Source: Lautropia mirabilis (GTDB taxonomy: Bacteria > Pseudomonadota > Gammaproteobacteria > Burkholderiales > Burkholderiaceae_B). From it: DNA of 64,000 nucleotides. The notes under the pieces were generated by a model. The model made no database searches. It worked only from the letters and a program-made list of their open reading frames with translations, and was not told where the DNA came from. The DNA lies in contig CAMCOS010000008.1 in assembly GCA_945876565.1 (NCBI GenBank), positions 27,273 through 91,272 of the forward strand. The letters run 5' to 3'. This document shows positions 17,151 through 26,903 of the stretch, piece by piece; the first letter of the stretch is position 1; every line of letters starts with the position of its first letter. The position numbers were made by a program, and so were the translations under genes.

Positions 17151-17736
17151 CGCGATGCAGTTGCGCCATGGCGCGGTTCATATCAGCCGCCAACAAAACT
17201 GGCATAGCCTGATCACACCGATCTAGCACCTTGTCAATCAGCTGCTGGTCAGCTTGTGACGGCTGGTGCAGCACGAAATCAGCCACACCTTGATTCAGGC
17301 CTAAGGCCCGTGGATGGCCAATACCGATACGCAAGCGCCAGAAATTTGGTTCACCCATGACCGCCTGAATGTCTCGTAAACCATTATGTCCCGCGTGGCC
17401 GCCACCATATTTCAGGCGCACTTGGCCAGGCAACAAATCAAGTTCGTCATGCACAACCAGCGTGTCGGACAGTGCGATCTTGTAGAAGCGCGCAAGCGCA
17501 CCAACTGACTGCCCAGACCGATTCATGTAAGTGGTGGGCTTTAAAAACCATATCTGCCTGCCTTGCCATTTCGCCTTAGCCACTTCCCCAAAGAAAGACT
17601 TCTCAGGCTGGAAACTCGCATTGAGTTTTTGGGCCCAGCGCTCAACCATCCAAAATCCGGCATTGTGCCGAGTTCGTTCATATGGGATGCCGGGGTTGCC
17701 TAAGCCAACCACGAGAGAAATGGATTCGGTTGCCAT
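17125..17736 (-). CDS. pth: Peptidyl-tRNA hydrolase
   Basis: A 203-residue enzyme that releases stalled peptidyl-tRNAs. It shows LVVGLGNPG at the start, the catalytic histidine in [18 protein letters not shown], and the HDELDLLPG and [12 protein letters not shown] segments. ATG 17736 (MATESIS) gives the family length; the in-frame upstream extension is cysteine-rich and runs into the rplY terminator region. It lies downstream of rplY, as in most betaproteobacteria. Confidence 0.96.
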   Translation of the reverse strand: MATESISLVVGLGNPGIPYERTRHNAGFWMVERWAQKLNASFQPEKSFFGEVAKAKWQGRQIWFLKPTTYMNRSGQSVGALARFYKIALSDTLVVHDELDLLPGQVRLKYGGGHAGHNGLRDIQAVMGEPNFWRLRIGIGHPRALGLNQGVADFVLHQPSQADQQLIDKVLDRCDQAMPVLLAADMNRAMAQLHRDDEPAKPD

Positions 17737-17783
17737 GAAGTGTGCATGAACACAAAAACAGGTGAGCCGCAAGGCTCACGTTC

Positions 17784-17824
17784 AAAAACAAAGCCCCGTT
17801 GACTGTAACATCGACGGGGCTTTG
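17784..17824 (-). terminator. Rho-independent terminator after rplY
   Basis: The 11-bp arms CAAAGCCCCGT and ACGGGGCTTTG pair, followed on the minus strand by a T5 run. It sits 34 bp past the rplY stop, before pth, so pth probably has its own promoter or depends on read-through. Confidence 0.8.
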
Positions 17825-17857
17825 GGAGGCTAAAAGTCTCAGCCAAAACTGCCTTGA

Positions 17858-18472
17858 CTAGCCTTGGCTGGGCTTTGCATCACCTTGCTCTGCGTCTTCA
17901 CCACGCAGGGCAGAAGGCACAGTAGCCGATGCCACCACCGGATTGTCCTCACCACCGTGCCGCAGATACTTCACGCCCACCGGAAACTTGATATCGTTGA
18001 CGTGAATTGACTGGCCTGCCAAGACAGTGGCGAGATCAACCTCGATAAACTGGGGCAAGTTGGCTGGCAAACACTCGATTTCAAGCTCAGTGATGACATG
18101 CGAAATGATGGCTGCACTCAGTTTGACCGCAGGCGACATCTCTGCGTTGATGAAGTGCAAAGGCACCTTGGTGTGCAAGACCTTCTTGGCATCAACACGC
18201 TGAAAGTCAATGTGCAGCACTTGCTGCTTATAGGGGTGCCACTGAACAGCACGCAACAGCACTGAGTGCTTCTTGCTGTCTAGCTTCATATCGAGAACAG
18301 ATGCGTGAAACTGCTCTTTACGCAACGCATGGTAGATCTCGTTGTGATCAACTTCAATATTCAGCGGCGGCTCCTGGCCTCCATACACGATGGCAGGCAC
18401 TCGACCCGCACGGCGCAGGCGGCGGCTCGCACTCGTTCCCTGAAGGCTCCGTGAGGTTGCATTAAATTCCAT
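17858..18472 (-). CDS. rplY: 50S ribosomal protein L25/general stress protein Ctc
   Basis: A 204-residue long-form L25 (CTC type) that binds 5S rRNA. The N-terminal domain has [15 protein letters not shown] and VPAIVYGG; a C-terminal beta domain and a charged tail follow. ATG 18472 (MEFNATSR) matches the family start. It lies between prs and pth on the same strand, the conserved order. Confidence 0.96.
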   Translation of the reverse strand: MEFNATSRSLQGTSASRRLRRAGRVPAIVYGGQEPPLNIEVDHNEIYHALRKEQFHASVLDMKLDSKKHSVLLRAVQWHPYKQQVLHIDFQRVDAKKVLHTKVPLHFINAEMSPAVKLSAAIISHVITELEIECLPANLPQFIEVDLATVLAGQSIHVNDIKFPVGVKYLRHGGEDNPVVASATVPSALRGEDAEQGDAKPSQG

Positions 18473-18607
18473 TTTTAACTCCAAAATTAGGCTCACGCCC
18501 GTAATTAACTTGAGCCAACAATTAACTCAAGCATCGGTTGCCTGTCGCGACCAACAGACAACCTGATCCTCTGCTCATGATGTCCAACGACATCACCAAT
18601 CCATTCA

Positions 18608-19558
18608 TTAATCCACAAATAACGAACTGACAGACTCCGCATGGGAAATGCGCAATATCGTCTCACCCAAGAGTGCCGCACAGGACAACTGTCGAATCTT
18701 TCCACAGGCCATGGCCGCCTCTGACAAAGGAATCGAATCAGTCACCACCAGCTCATCGAGATCTGAAACGGCAATTCGTTCAACTGCACCACCAGACAAA
18801 ACGGCATGCGTGCAATAAGCGTAAACGGCCCCGGCGCCACGCTCTTTCAGTGCTTGGGCGGCCTTGCAAAGGGTTCCGGCGGTGTCGACCATGTCATCCA
18901 TAATCACACAGGTACGACCATCTACATCACCGATAATATTCATCACCTCAGAGACGTTGGCGCGCGGACGCCGTTTGTCGATAATGGCCAAATCAGCTTC
19001 GAGCTGTTTGGCCAATGCACGAGCCCGCACAACACCACCGATGTCAGGTGACACCACCACGAGGTTGGACAAATTACGACGCCAAATATCGCCAAGCAAA
19101 ATCGGGCCGGCGTAAATGTTGTCCACCGGGATATCAAAAAAACCTTGAATCTGATCTGCGTGCAAATCCATGGTCAGCACACGATCAACACCCACTACCT
19201 GCAACATGTTAGCCACGACCTTGGCTGAAATCGCCACTCTTGCCGAACGTGGCCGACGGTCCTGGCGTGCATATCCAAAATAAGGGATTGCGGCGGTAAT
19301 CCGGCCAGCGGATGCCCGGCGCAGCGCGTCCACCATCACCATCACTTCCATCAGGTTGTCATTGGTTGGAGCACAGGTTGGCTGCAACACGAACACGTCC
19401 TTACCGCGAACGTTCTCGTTGACTTCGACCATGACTTCACCATCGGAAAATCGGCCAACCGACATTTTTCCTAGGGACATATCCAAATGATTCACCACGT
19501 CCACGGCCAAACGTGTGTTTGCCGTGCCGGTGAAGATCATGAAACTTTCAGGGGTCAT
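18608..19558 (-). CDS. prs: Ribose-phosphate pyrophosphokinase
   Basis: A 316-residue enzyme that makes PRPP from ribose-5-phosphate and ATP for nucleotide, histidine and tryptophan synthesis. It has [20 protein letters not shown], the flexible-loop [22 protein letters not shown] and the PRPP-binding [12 protein letters not shown]. The sequence is very close to the Bordetella protein. ATG 19558 gives the expected N-terminus ([11 protein letters not shown]). It lies directly downstream of tRNA-Gln. Confidence 0.97.
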   Translation of the reverse strand: MTPESFMIFTGTANTRLAVDVVNHLDMSLGKMSVGRFSDGEVMVEVNENVRGKDVFVLQPTCAPTNDNLMEVMVMVDALRRASAGRITAAIPYFGYARQDRRPRSARVAISAKVVANMLQVVGVDRVLTMDLHADQIQGFFDIPVDNIYAGPILLGDIWRRNLSNLVVVSPDIGGVVRARALAKQLEADLAIIDKRRPRANVSEVMNIIGDVDGRTCVIMDDMVDTAGTLCKAAQALKERGAGAVYAYCTHAVLSGGAVERIAVSDLDELVVTDSIPLSEAAMACGKIRQLSCAALLGETILRISHAESVSSLFVD

Positions 19559-19634
19559 GGTGAAAGCATCGCTGGAAAGAAAAAGCTGCTGAACCACGCC
19601 ACTAGGACGCACATTTGTTCAACAGCTTCATTAT

Positions 19635-19711
19635 TGGCTGGGGAGGAAGGATTCGAACCTTCGCATGCCGGAATCAAAATCCGGTGCCTTAACCAACTTG
19701 GCGACTCCCCA
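19635..19711 (-). tRNA. tRNA-Gln (anticodon TTG)
   Basis: A 77-nt cloverleaf with CCA encoded. The acceptor strands are TGGGGAG and CTCCCCA, the anticodon arm is CCGGA-TTTTGAT-TCCGG, and the T-loop is GTTCGAATC. It lies between ispE and prs on the same strand. Confidence 0.95.
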
Positions 19712-19712
19712 A

Positions 19713-20630
19713 TTAATCTTTTAGCCAAAACCTGAGTGGATGCTGTGGCAACCCATCACAAGCAAAGACCTCTTCGATTACTGCATCACTGCCATTACCT
19801 ACCTGCGTCATTTTAGCCATCAAACCGTCTAGCGCCAATTCGGCGTCTTCGGGACGATCAAACTCAGCAAAAAAACAACTGCCTGAACCTGACAATCGAA
19901 CCGGGTGACCCTCGCGTTTAGCCCACCCTATTCCTTCAGCAACCGCCGGAAAAAGGCGACAAGCAACCGGTTCAAGATCATTGCGGCCAAAGCCGGGATA
20001 GATTTTACTAAACTCAACAAATCTAGTGGTCCCGGAAAAGTCCGATATTTTGACTTGATCCGAGTTGCGTGTCAAATCGCGATCCCCAAAAATGCTTGCT
20101 GTCGGGACCCCCACACAAGGCTTCAATACGAGGTAGCTCATATCTGGTGCGCGCACCGGCGTGATCTGCTCACCCACACCTTGCACAAACGCTGTCTGAC
20201 CAAATACGAAAAACGGCACATCAGCACCTAAAACCAGACCCAGATTAGCCAACTCTTGTGTGTTCAATCCCGTGCGCCATAGGCGATTAAGCCCAATCAG
20301 GACAGTCGCCGCGTCACTGGAGCCACCACCAAGGCCACCGCCAACTGGAATTCGTTTTTTGACGACTAGGTGAGCACCAAGATGCGTGCCTGTGCGTTGC
20401 CTCAACAATCGGGCGGCTTTGACGGTCAAGTCATCTTGCTCGCTAACCATGACGCCGATATCACTTTCGCGTGAAATTTGCCCATCGCGGCGCAAATCTA
20501 TCGTGATGCTGTCAGACAATGAAATCAGTCTGAACAAAGATTCCAGCAAGTGGTACCCATCGTCTCTGCGACCCACGACATGCAAAAACAAATTCAACTT
20601 GGCTGGCGCTGGCAAATCATAGAGCGTCAC
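19713..20630 (-). CDS. ispE: 4-diphosphocytidyl-2-C-methyl-D-erythritol kinase
   Basis: A 305-residue GHMP kinase of the non-mevalonate isoprenoid pathway. It shows the substrate segment PAPAKLNLFLHVVGRRDDGYH and the ATP-binding PVGGGLGGGSSDAA. The start is GTG 20630, with an AGCAGG-like site and 15 bp after lolB. It ends 2 bp before tRNA-Gln, so the two transcripts are probably joined. Confidence 0.95.
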   Translation of the reverse strand: MTLYDLPAPAKLNLFLHVVGRRDDGYHLLESLFRLISLSDSITIDLRRDGQISRESDIGVMVSEQDDLTVKAARLLRQRTGTHLGAHLVVKKRIPVGGGLGGGSSDAATVLIGLNRLWRTGLNTQELANLGLVLGADVPFFVFGQTAFVQGVGEQITPVRAPDMSYLVLKPCVGVPTASIFGDRDLTRNSDQVKISDFSGTTRFVEFSKIYPGFGRNDLEPVACRLFPAVAEGIGWAKREGHPVRLSGSGSCFFAEFDRPEDAELALDGLMAKMTQVGNGSDAVIEEVFACDGLPQHPLRFWLKD

Positions 20631-20645
20631 TTTTGCCTGCTCCCG

Positions 20646-21215
20646 CTATAACGGCTGGTCGGCCACCAATCGGAGGGTGACAAGCCGACCTTGCTGTTTA
20701 CCTTGTGCACTGACCCTGGCCGGCCCATCCTCGCCGTATCGATCAAAGCTCACCAGCCAACCAGACTGATTAAACGACACAATGCGCCCTTGGGCATCGC
20801 GCTTCAAATTAGTCACCTTGTCTTCGTTTAGCACGCGACCATTGATCCAGTCTTCAAGCACGTCTAGCGGCACAGGCGCACCGAGCACGCCAGCAAGCAA
20901 CTCCTCACCAGACACTGCCCTTTGCGTTGGCGCATCAGGCGTCTCTAGCGTTGCCCCGGCAGCCGATACTGTCAGGCGAGCCAGCGTCGAACCCAATGGG
21001 CTCTGCAGGTCTAGCTGCCACCCTTTGGCTAGATTACGCCACACAAAACTGCCTTGGATAGCCTCAATTGGTGCATTGGGCACTTGTGTTTGCACAGAGA
21101 ACTTACCCTGGCGCTGCTTCAAAACCAAATCGTTTTGGGATTCAAGTTGATGTGATGCGCATCCAGTGACCGCGAGCACCACCAACACTGGCGCAAGCCA
21201 GCCAAGCAAGCTCAC
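20646..21215 (-). CDS. lolB: Outer-membrane lipoprotein insertion receptor LolB
   Basis: A 189-residue outer-membrane lipoprotein that receives lipoproteins from LolA. The signal peptide is VSLLGWLAPVLVVLAVTGC with a lipobox ending VTGC, followed by a LolB-type beta domain (GKFSVQT, GSFVWRNLAKGWQLDLQSPLG). The start is GTG 21215, overlapping the upstream TPR gene's stop by 4 bp (GTGA). It forms an operon with the TPR gene and ispE, the order found across Betaproteobacteria. Confidence 0.88.
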   Translation of the reverse strand: MSLLGWLAPVLVVLAVTGCASHQLESQNDLVLKQRQGKFSVQTQVPNAPIEAIQGSFVWRNLAKGWQLDLQSPLGSTLARLTVSAAGATLETPDAPTQRAVSGEELLAGVLGAPVPLDVLEDWINGRVLNEDKVTNLKRDAQGRIVSFNQSGWLVSFDRYGEDGPARVSAQGKQQGRLVTLRLVADQPL

Positions 21216-23008
21216 TGGCTGACCCCAAAACGCTCGAGGGTTTCTTTCAAAACCGGGCTGCCATCTTCCAACTCCAAACCTTGACGCCAAACCTCTTTGG
21301 CCTTGTCCTGCTGGCCCATGACCCACAGAACCTCGCCCAGATGGGCTGCAATCTCGCCCTCGGGTCTGACCTCAAAGGCCTGCCGCAAATATCTCTCAGC
21401 CAGCTGATTGTCACCTTGCCTGAACTTCACCCATCCCATGCTATCCAGAATATAGGGATCGTCTGGCAGAATTTGATGTGCTCGGTGAATCAGCTCATAC
21501 GCTTCTTCCAGCCTGACGTTGCGATCCGCCATCGAATAGCCCAGCGCGTTGTACGCGTGCGCGTAGCCGGGATCCAGTTCAATCACCTGACGTAGATACT
21601 TCTCCATATCGCTGTAACGCTTCTGCCGCTCAAGGAGCATCCCAAGTTCGTACTTGATTTCAACTGAATCCAGAATCTCCAGGTTCGCCTGCTGCAGGCG
21701 CTCAATAGCCTGCTCGTAGCGCTTTGCATTACGCAAAATCTGGGACAGTGTCAGCACACCAATCAGCTGCTCGTCCTGATCAGCCGGATGAGCAGCATCG
21801 ATCATGGCCACTGCCTCGTCAACGCGGCCCTGCTCAGCCCTGATGCTTGCTTGTCGAAGCCTGGCCGAGTATCTCGCTGAAGGCTCCTCAATTCGTCCCA
21901 GCCATGCAATGGCCTCATCGGCTTGGCCCTCGTCTTGAGCAATTCGGGCCAGCAACTGATATGCATCAGCCACGGCTGCCGCGGCATCCGTGGCTCCGGG
22001 TGCAATCGCGTCCTGGCGCTGCAACTGAACTTCAACATACTGCAGCAATAATTCTCGCGCCTGCGACAGCCGTTTGTCCTGATACGCCAGTTGTGCGCGA
22101 ACAAACAACAAATCAAAATCTTCCGGGTACTGGGCAGACATCAATCCAAGCTCATCGAGCGCACCTTGAACATCACCTATCTCGGCGAGTTGACCAGCAA
22201 GCATCAAACGAAGCTGACGTGCTTTGGGATAAGCACGAGCGAACTGCTTGGCGCTTTTGACTGCCGCCGTTGGATCCACAGACATGCCGTAATCAAGCAC
22301 ACGCATGGCCGCATCTTCAGAGTCGGGTTTCAAGCGCTGGGCTTTTTGTGCTTCAGAAAGCGCCATGTTGTAGTCGCCTGCGGCCTGCGCCATATCGGCA
22401 AGCGCGATGTAGGCTGCTAGCGTACCTTGTACCTGTGCGATCTCTATGGTCTGTTCCAGCAGTTGCAAAGCCAGCTGACGATCCTGAACACGACGCAAAA
22501 CATTCAGTGCATTCAAGAGTGCTTCAGTTTTGTCAGCCGTGGCTTGAATCTGTCTAGCCAGCAATCGCGGCAGACCGTCGGTCTTACCTGCAGCGGCAGT
22601 CAGCGCCAAGCGGGTTGACCGAGCGTTTTCAGCGCTTGGGTCATTGACCACCCAAACCTCTGCTGCTTGCAATGCACCCTGCAAATCGCCAACTGCAGCG
22701 TAAAGCTCAACCGCCCGTTGTGCCAAGCGCGGATCCGCTGTCTCGCGCGCGAGCTCCAAAGTCGTGCCGGCCGCTGGCAGGATTGCGCCGCGTTGCACAG
22801 CAATCTCGACAGCAAGCAACCGATAAAGAATGTCGGCTGACATGACAACGTGAGGCAATGCGCCCGCATTCAGTGTAATCAGACTACTAGGCAGCGTTGC
22901 TGGCTCTTTAATGGGCGGTTGACCTCCAGATTGAGCCAGCACGGGCAATTCGTGGGCGCAAGCCGTACCAGACAGTGCCAGCAGCACCACCAGAACTGAT
23001 CGCTTCAT
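21212..23008 (-). CDS. Tetratricopeptide-repeat protein, envelope-associated
   Basis: A 598-residue protein with an N-terminal signal sequence (MKRSVLVVLLALSGTACA) that may be a lipoprotein signal, followed almost entirely by TPR helices. Clear repeats include DYNMALSEAQKAQRLKPDS and GYAHAYNALGYSMADRNVRL. Homologues sit before lolB in Bordetella and Burkholderia. The function is not established; TPR proteins usually scaffold complexes. ATG 23008 gives a proper signal peptide, unlike the ATG 21 bp upstream. Confidence 0.87.
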   Translation of the reverse strand: MKRSVLVVLLALSGTACAHELPVLAQSGGQPPIKEPATLPSSLITLNAGALPHVVMSADILYRLLAVEIAVQRGAILPAAGTTLELARETADPRLAQRAVELYAAVGDLQGALQAAEVWVVNDPSAENARSTRLALTAAAGKTDGLPRLLARQIQATADKTEALLNALNVLRRVQDRQLALQLLEQTIEIAQVQGTLAAYIALADMAQAAGDYNMALSEAQKAQRLKPDSEDAAMRVLDYGMSVDPTAAVKSAKQFARAYPKARQLRLMLAGQLAEIGDVQGALDELGLMSAQYPEDFDLLFVRAQLAYQDKRLSQARELLLQYVEVQLQRQDAIAPGATDAAAAVADAYQLLARIAQDEGQADEAIAWLGRIEEPSARYSARLRQASIRAEQGRVDEAVAMIDAAHPADQDEQLIGVLTLSQILRNAKRYEQAIERLQQANLEILDSVEIKYELGMLLERQKRYSDMEKYLRQVIELDPGYAHAYNALGYSMADRNVRLEEAYELIHRAHQILPDDPYILDSMGWVKFRQGDNQLAERYLRQAFEVRPEGEIAAHLGEVLWVMGQQDKAKEVWRQGLELEDGSPVLKETLERFGVSQ

Positions 23009-23107
23009 CCGACGCACCTTGCTCAACACAAAACCCCTACCGACTCACACCAATCGTGGCAAAATTCGAGCACTTGCCATAACAACGCATCATCTTAGCA
23101 CCCGACC

Positions 23108-23947
23108 ATGCCGGAACTGCCAGAAGTTGAAACCACCAGATGCGGCATTGAACAAACAGCCGTGGGCGCTCGCCTCATGAGTATGCCGATTCGTGAGCGC
23201 CGACTGCGCTGGCCGATCGAGAGCTCATTGCCCGAGTGCATACTTAATCACACACTGGTGGCGTGCACGCGTCGAGGCAAGTACCTTTTGATGGATTTCG
23301 ACAAGGCCGGCACGGTAATCGTTCACCTTGGCATGTCTGGCTCCATCCGGAACTGCGCGTCTGACAGCCTGTGGCAAGCGCACGACCACTTGCAGTGGAC
23401 CTTCGACAACGGCAATTGTCTGCGCTATCACGACCCACGCCGGTTTGGGTCAGTTCTATGGCACCCTATCTCAAACGGCGCGGTCTTGAACCACCCCCGA
23501 CTAACTGAACTTGGGGTCGAGCCATTAACAGACGACTTCACGGCTGAGCACCTGCTAGCTGGCGTCAAAGGAAAGTCCCAAAGCATCAAGCAGACATTAC
23601 TTGCTGGCCACCTTGTCGTTGGGGTTGGTAATATTTACGCCTCCGAGAGTCTTTACCGCGCCAAAATACACCCGGAGATGCCCGCAGGCCGATTGGCCCG
23701 CGCGCAAGCCCATCGACTAGTAACCGCCATTGTGGAGACGCTCAATGACGCGCTTTCTAGCGGCGGCAGCACTTTACGTGACTATGTGAGCGCCAATGGC
23801 CAGCCCGGTGCCTACTTCACACTGCACGCAGCGGTCTATGAAAAACAAGGCCAACCGTGTCAGCGTTGTGGCACTGCTATCAAACGCATCGTGCAAGGGC
23901 AACGTGCCACGTACTTTTGCCCACGCTGTCAGCGGTTTAAACGTTAA
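23108..23947 (+). CDS. mutM: Formamidopyrimidine-DNA glycosylase
   Basis: A 279-residue base-excision repair enzyme that removes 8-oxoguanine and nicks the strand. It begins PELPEVETT with the catalytic Pro and Glu, has the conserved lysine in RRGKYLL, the helix-two-turn-helix region, and a C-terminal zinc finger CQRCG...CPRCQ. It is divergent from the TPR-lolB-ispE operon, as in related genomes. Its end overlaps the convergent FAD oxidoreductase gene by 11 bp. Confidence 0.97.
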   Translation: MPELPEVETTRCGIEQTAVGARLMSMPIRERRLRWPIESSLPECILNHTLVACTRRGKYLLMDFDKAGTVIVHLGMSGSIRNCASDSLWQAHDHLQWTFDNGNCLRYHDPRRFGSVLWHPISNGAVLNHPRLTELGVEPLTDDFTAEHLLAGVKGKSQSIKQTLLAGHLVVGVGNIYASESLYRAKIHPEMPAGRLARAQAHRLVTAIVETLNDALSSGGSTLRDYVSANGQPGAYFTLHAAVYEKQGQPCQRCGTAIKRIVQGQRATYFCPRCQRFKR

Positions 23948-25346
23948 TCACCTTGCCAGGGTTAAGCATCCCCTTCGGATCAAGGGCTGCCTTGATCTGA
24001 CGCATCAGCCTAAGCTCAAGCTCGGACTTATACCGCGGCAACTCATTGACCTTTAACTGCCCAATGCCATGCTCGGCACTGATTGAGCCATTAAAAAAAG
24101 CCACGCTGTCATGCACCAACTCATAGATCTGGGGTTGCAGTCCCAGAACTTCCGTTTCCGCCTGCCCCGCGCCTGGGGCCACGTTGTAGTGCAGATTGCC
24201 ATCACCTAAGTGACCAAACACGACGTTATGAATACCAGGAAACTTGGCTTGTAGCGCGGCATTGGTCACTGACACGAACTCGGCAATGCGCGAAATCGGT
24301 ATCGACACATCGTGTTTGACGCTTTTGCCAAGCTCGGCTTCTGCCAACGGAATACTTTCACGCAAGTGCCAGAAGGCTTTGCTCTGAGCAACTGACTGCG
24401 CGATGGCAGCGTCAAGCAATAGGTCGTCCTCCATCGCGTGACCGAGCACCTCTTCAAACCGCGCCTGCGCATGCTCGGCACTTTCGCTATCAGACAATTC
24501 AAGCAAGGCAAACCAGGCAGAGTTGGCTGACTCACCTTCAAAGGGAATGCGCTGGTCGCTAAAAAGCCGAACGACCGCCTGCAATACAGGCCCCGCCATG
24601 ACTTCAAATCCAGTTAGCGCCGATCCAAACCCCTGTCGCGCGCGCGACAAAAACGTCACGGCATCTTCAAGACTGGCAAACGCCAACATGGCTGTTCGCT
24701 GGGCCACCGGCATCGGATAAAGCTTAAGCGTTGCTGCCGTAATGATGCCAAGTGTGCCCTCACTGCCCACGAACAAGTCGCGCAAGTCATAACCCGTGTT
24801 GTCTTTACGTAAACCCCGCAGGCCATGCCAGATTTCTCCCTCAGCAGTCACCACCTCCAAACCCAGCGTCAGTTCGCGCGCGTTGCCATAGCGCAGCACC
24901 TGCGTGCCACCGGCGTTAGTCGCAAGATTGCCGCCAATCGTGCAGCTGCCTTCGGCGGCCAGGCTCAAGGGAAATAAGCGTCCCACCTCGCGCGCTGCCT
25001 CCTGCACGCGCTGCAAGATACAGCCAGCCTCAACGGTGATGGTGTCATTGTCGGTATCAATGGCTCGGACCTTGTTGAGCCGTGCCGTCGAGAGCACCAC
25101 CGCATGGCCAGACTGATCCGGCGTGGCACCGCCACAAAGCCCAGTGTTGCCGCCAATCGTGACCACCGGAACGTTGTTGCTCGCGCACAGTTTGACCACT
25201 GCCGCCACTTCCTCGGTGGTACCCGGTCGTACCACCGCCCGGGCTTTGCCACGATACCGCCCACGCCAGTCAACCAGATAAGGCTCGGCCGCCTCGTCTG
25301 TTAACACGTGCGCCTGACCAACCACTTTGATTAAGTCCTGAAGCAT
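23937..25346 (-). CDS. FAD-binding oxidoreductase (GlcD/D-2-hydroxyacid dehydrogenase type)
   Basis: A 469-residue flavoprotein of the vanillyl-alcohol oxidase fold. The PCMH FAD-binding part has VTIGGNTGLCGGATPD and GGNLATNAGGTQVLRYG; the C-terminal FAD-oxidase domain has the metal-ligand segments VFGHLGDGNLHYN and SAEHGIGQLK. This pattern fits D-2-hydroxyglutarate or D-lactate/glycolate dehydrogenases; the substrate cannot be decided. ATG 25346 has a GGGGAA site. Electrons probably go to a flavoprotein or quinone acceptor. Confidence 0.88.
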   Translation of the reverse strand: MLQDLIKVVGQAHVLTDEAAEPYLVDWRGRYRGKARAVVRPGTTEEVAAVVKLCASNNVPVVTIGGNTGLCGGATPDQSGHAVVLSTARLNKVRAIDTDNDTITVEAGCILQRVQEAAREVGRLFPLSLAAEGSCTIGGNLATNAGGTQVLRYGNARELTLGLEVVTAEGEIWHGLRGLRKDNTGYDLRDLFVGSEGTLGIITAATLKLYPMPVAQRTAMLAFASLEDAVTFLSRARQGFGSALTGFEVMAGPVLQAVVRLFSDQRIPFEGESANSAWFALLELSDSESAEHAQARFEEVLGHAMEDDLLLDAAIAQSVAQSKAFWHLRESIPLAEAELGKSVKHDVSIPISRIAEFVSVTNAALQAKFPGIHNVVFGHLGDGNLHYNVAPGAGQAETEVLGLQPQIYELVHDSVAFFNGSISAEHGIGQLKVNELPRYKSELELRLMRQIKAALDPKGMLNPGKVINV

Positions 25347-25503
25347 TACGTTCCCCGTGACCATCTGCTATTTTTTTAGGCGACTCACTTAGGCAACTCA
25401 ACAACCTGAGCCAGCGTTCGAATCGTTTTTGATGCTACTGACCCAGTTGAGCCAATATATTTGCGATAATAGCCACAAAATCTCTTAGCCTGATGGATTG
25501 ACC

Positions 25504-26889
25504 ATGTCATCGTCTGAACTGCCCAAACACGTCTTTAAAGCCTACGATATTCGTGGGGAATTTCCCGCTGATTTAAATGCCGAGTTCGCGACCCTGCTAG
25601 GTCGAAGCCTCGCTGCACGCGCCAAATCGGCCAATGTTGATCGAATCGTGATCGGCTACGATGGTCGCTTGAGCAGCCCTGATCTTGCCAGCGCTCTGAG
25701 TGCTGGTATCCGCGAAGGTGGTGTGGGAACAGTCGAACTCGGCATGGTGCCGACACCCTTGGTTTACTTCGCCGCCCATCAGTCGGGCACGGGCTCCGGC
25801 GTGGCGATCACTGGCAGTCACAATCCGCCGCAATACAACGGTTTTAAGATGATGCTCGCCGGGAAAACCCTGTACGGCGACAGCATCACTAGCCTGCGTG
25901 ACGACATGAGTCGTCCCAAGGCGGTTGCTTCCAAACCTGGCGTGTCGCAGCAAGTCGATATCAAGCCAACCTATCTCGCACGCGTGGCAAGCGATATCAA
26001 GCTCGCGCGCCCCATGAAAATAGCCATTGACTGTGGCAATGGCGTAGCCGGCGTGATTGCCGCAGACCTTTACCGAGCACTTGGCTGTGAGGTGCAGGAA
26101 CTGTTCTGCGAAGTGGACGGTCAGTTTCCCAACCACCACCCAGACCCTGCTGAGCCGCATAACCTGGTGGACCTAATCAAAGCCGTTCAGGAAAGTGACT
26201 GCGAGCTAGGGTTGGCATTCGATGGCGATGGCGATCGCTTGGGCGTGGTGACCCGAAACGGTGAGATCATTTGGCCTGACCGGCAAATGATTTTGTTCGC
26301 ACGCGACATACTGGAGCGCTTGCCTGCGAGCCAAATTCTGTTTGACGTCAAGTGCAGTCGGCAGTTGCCTTTGGCAATCAAGCAGGCCGGCGGCGAGCCG
26401 CTGATGTGCCGAACGGGTCACTCTCTGGTAAAAGCCAAATTAGCTGAAACGGGTGCCCCACTCGCGGGTGAGATGAGCGGACACATCTTCTTTAAGGAGC
26501 GCTGGTTCGGGTTTGATGACGGCCTCTACACTGGCGCTCGTTTGTTAGAAATTCTCTCTCGGCAGACCGATCCTTCAGCAGCGCTCGAGGCACTGCCCAC
26601 CGCCTTTAGCACGCCAGAACTTAAACTCGAGATGAAGGAAGGCGAACCATTTGCGCTAATTGAATCGCTCAAACTGAACGCCAAGTTCACCGGTGCCCAG
26701 GCTATATCAACCATTGATGGCATTCGAGTTGATTTCGCAGATGGTTTTGGGCTAGCTCGTCCTTCAAACACGACGCCGGTGGTGGTGCTTCGCTTCGAAG
26801 GCGAGACCCCCACGGCGCTCGATCGTATCAAGGAACAATTCCGCACACAACTACAAGCGTTGGCGCCCCATGCGCGACTGCCGTTCTGA
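25504..26889 (+). CDS. Phosphomannomutase/phosphoglucomutase
   Basis: A 461-residue alpha-D-phosphohexomutase that interconverts the 1- and 6-phosphates of mannose and glucose, feeding nucleotide-sugar synthesis. The phosphoserine loop is ITGSHNPPQYNG, the metal loop DGDGDRLG, the sugar-binding loop GEMSGH and the phosphate loop near RPSNTTP. ATG 25504 is preferred to TTG 25498. pgi follows after 14 bp, a logical pairing of hexose-phosphate steps. Confidence 0.94.
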   Translation: MSSSELPKHVFKAYDIRGEFPADLNAEFATLLGRSLAARAKSANVDRIVIGYDGRLSSPDLASALSAGIREGGVGTVELGMVPTPLVYFAAHQSGTGSGVAITGSHNPPQYNGFKMMLAGKTLYGDSITSLRDDMSRPKAVASKPGVSQQVDIKPTYLARVASDIKLARPMKIAIDCGNGVAGVIAADLYRALGCEVQELFCEVDGQFPNHHPDPAEPHNLVDLIKAVQESDCELGLAFDGDGDRLGVVTRNGEIIWPDRQMILFARDILERLPASQILFDVKCSRQLPLAIKQAGGEPLMCRTGHSLVKAKLAETGAPLAGEMSGHIFFKERWFGFDDGLYTGARLLEILSRQTDPSAALEALPTAFSTPELKLEMKEGEPFALIESLKLNAKFTGAQAISTIDGIRVDFADGFGLARPSNTTPVVVLRFEGETPTALDRIKEQFRTQLQALAPHARLPF

Positions 26890-26903
26890 TAAGGGCACCA
26901 CTG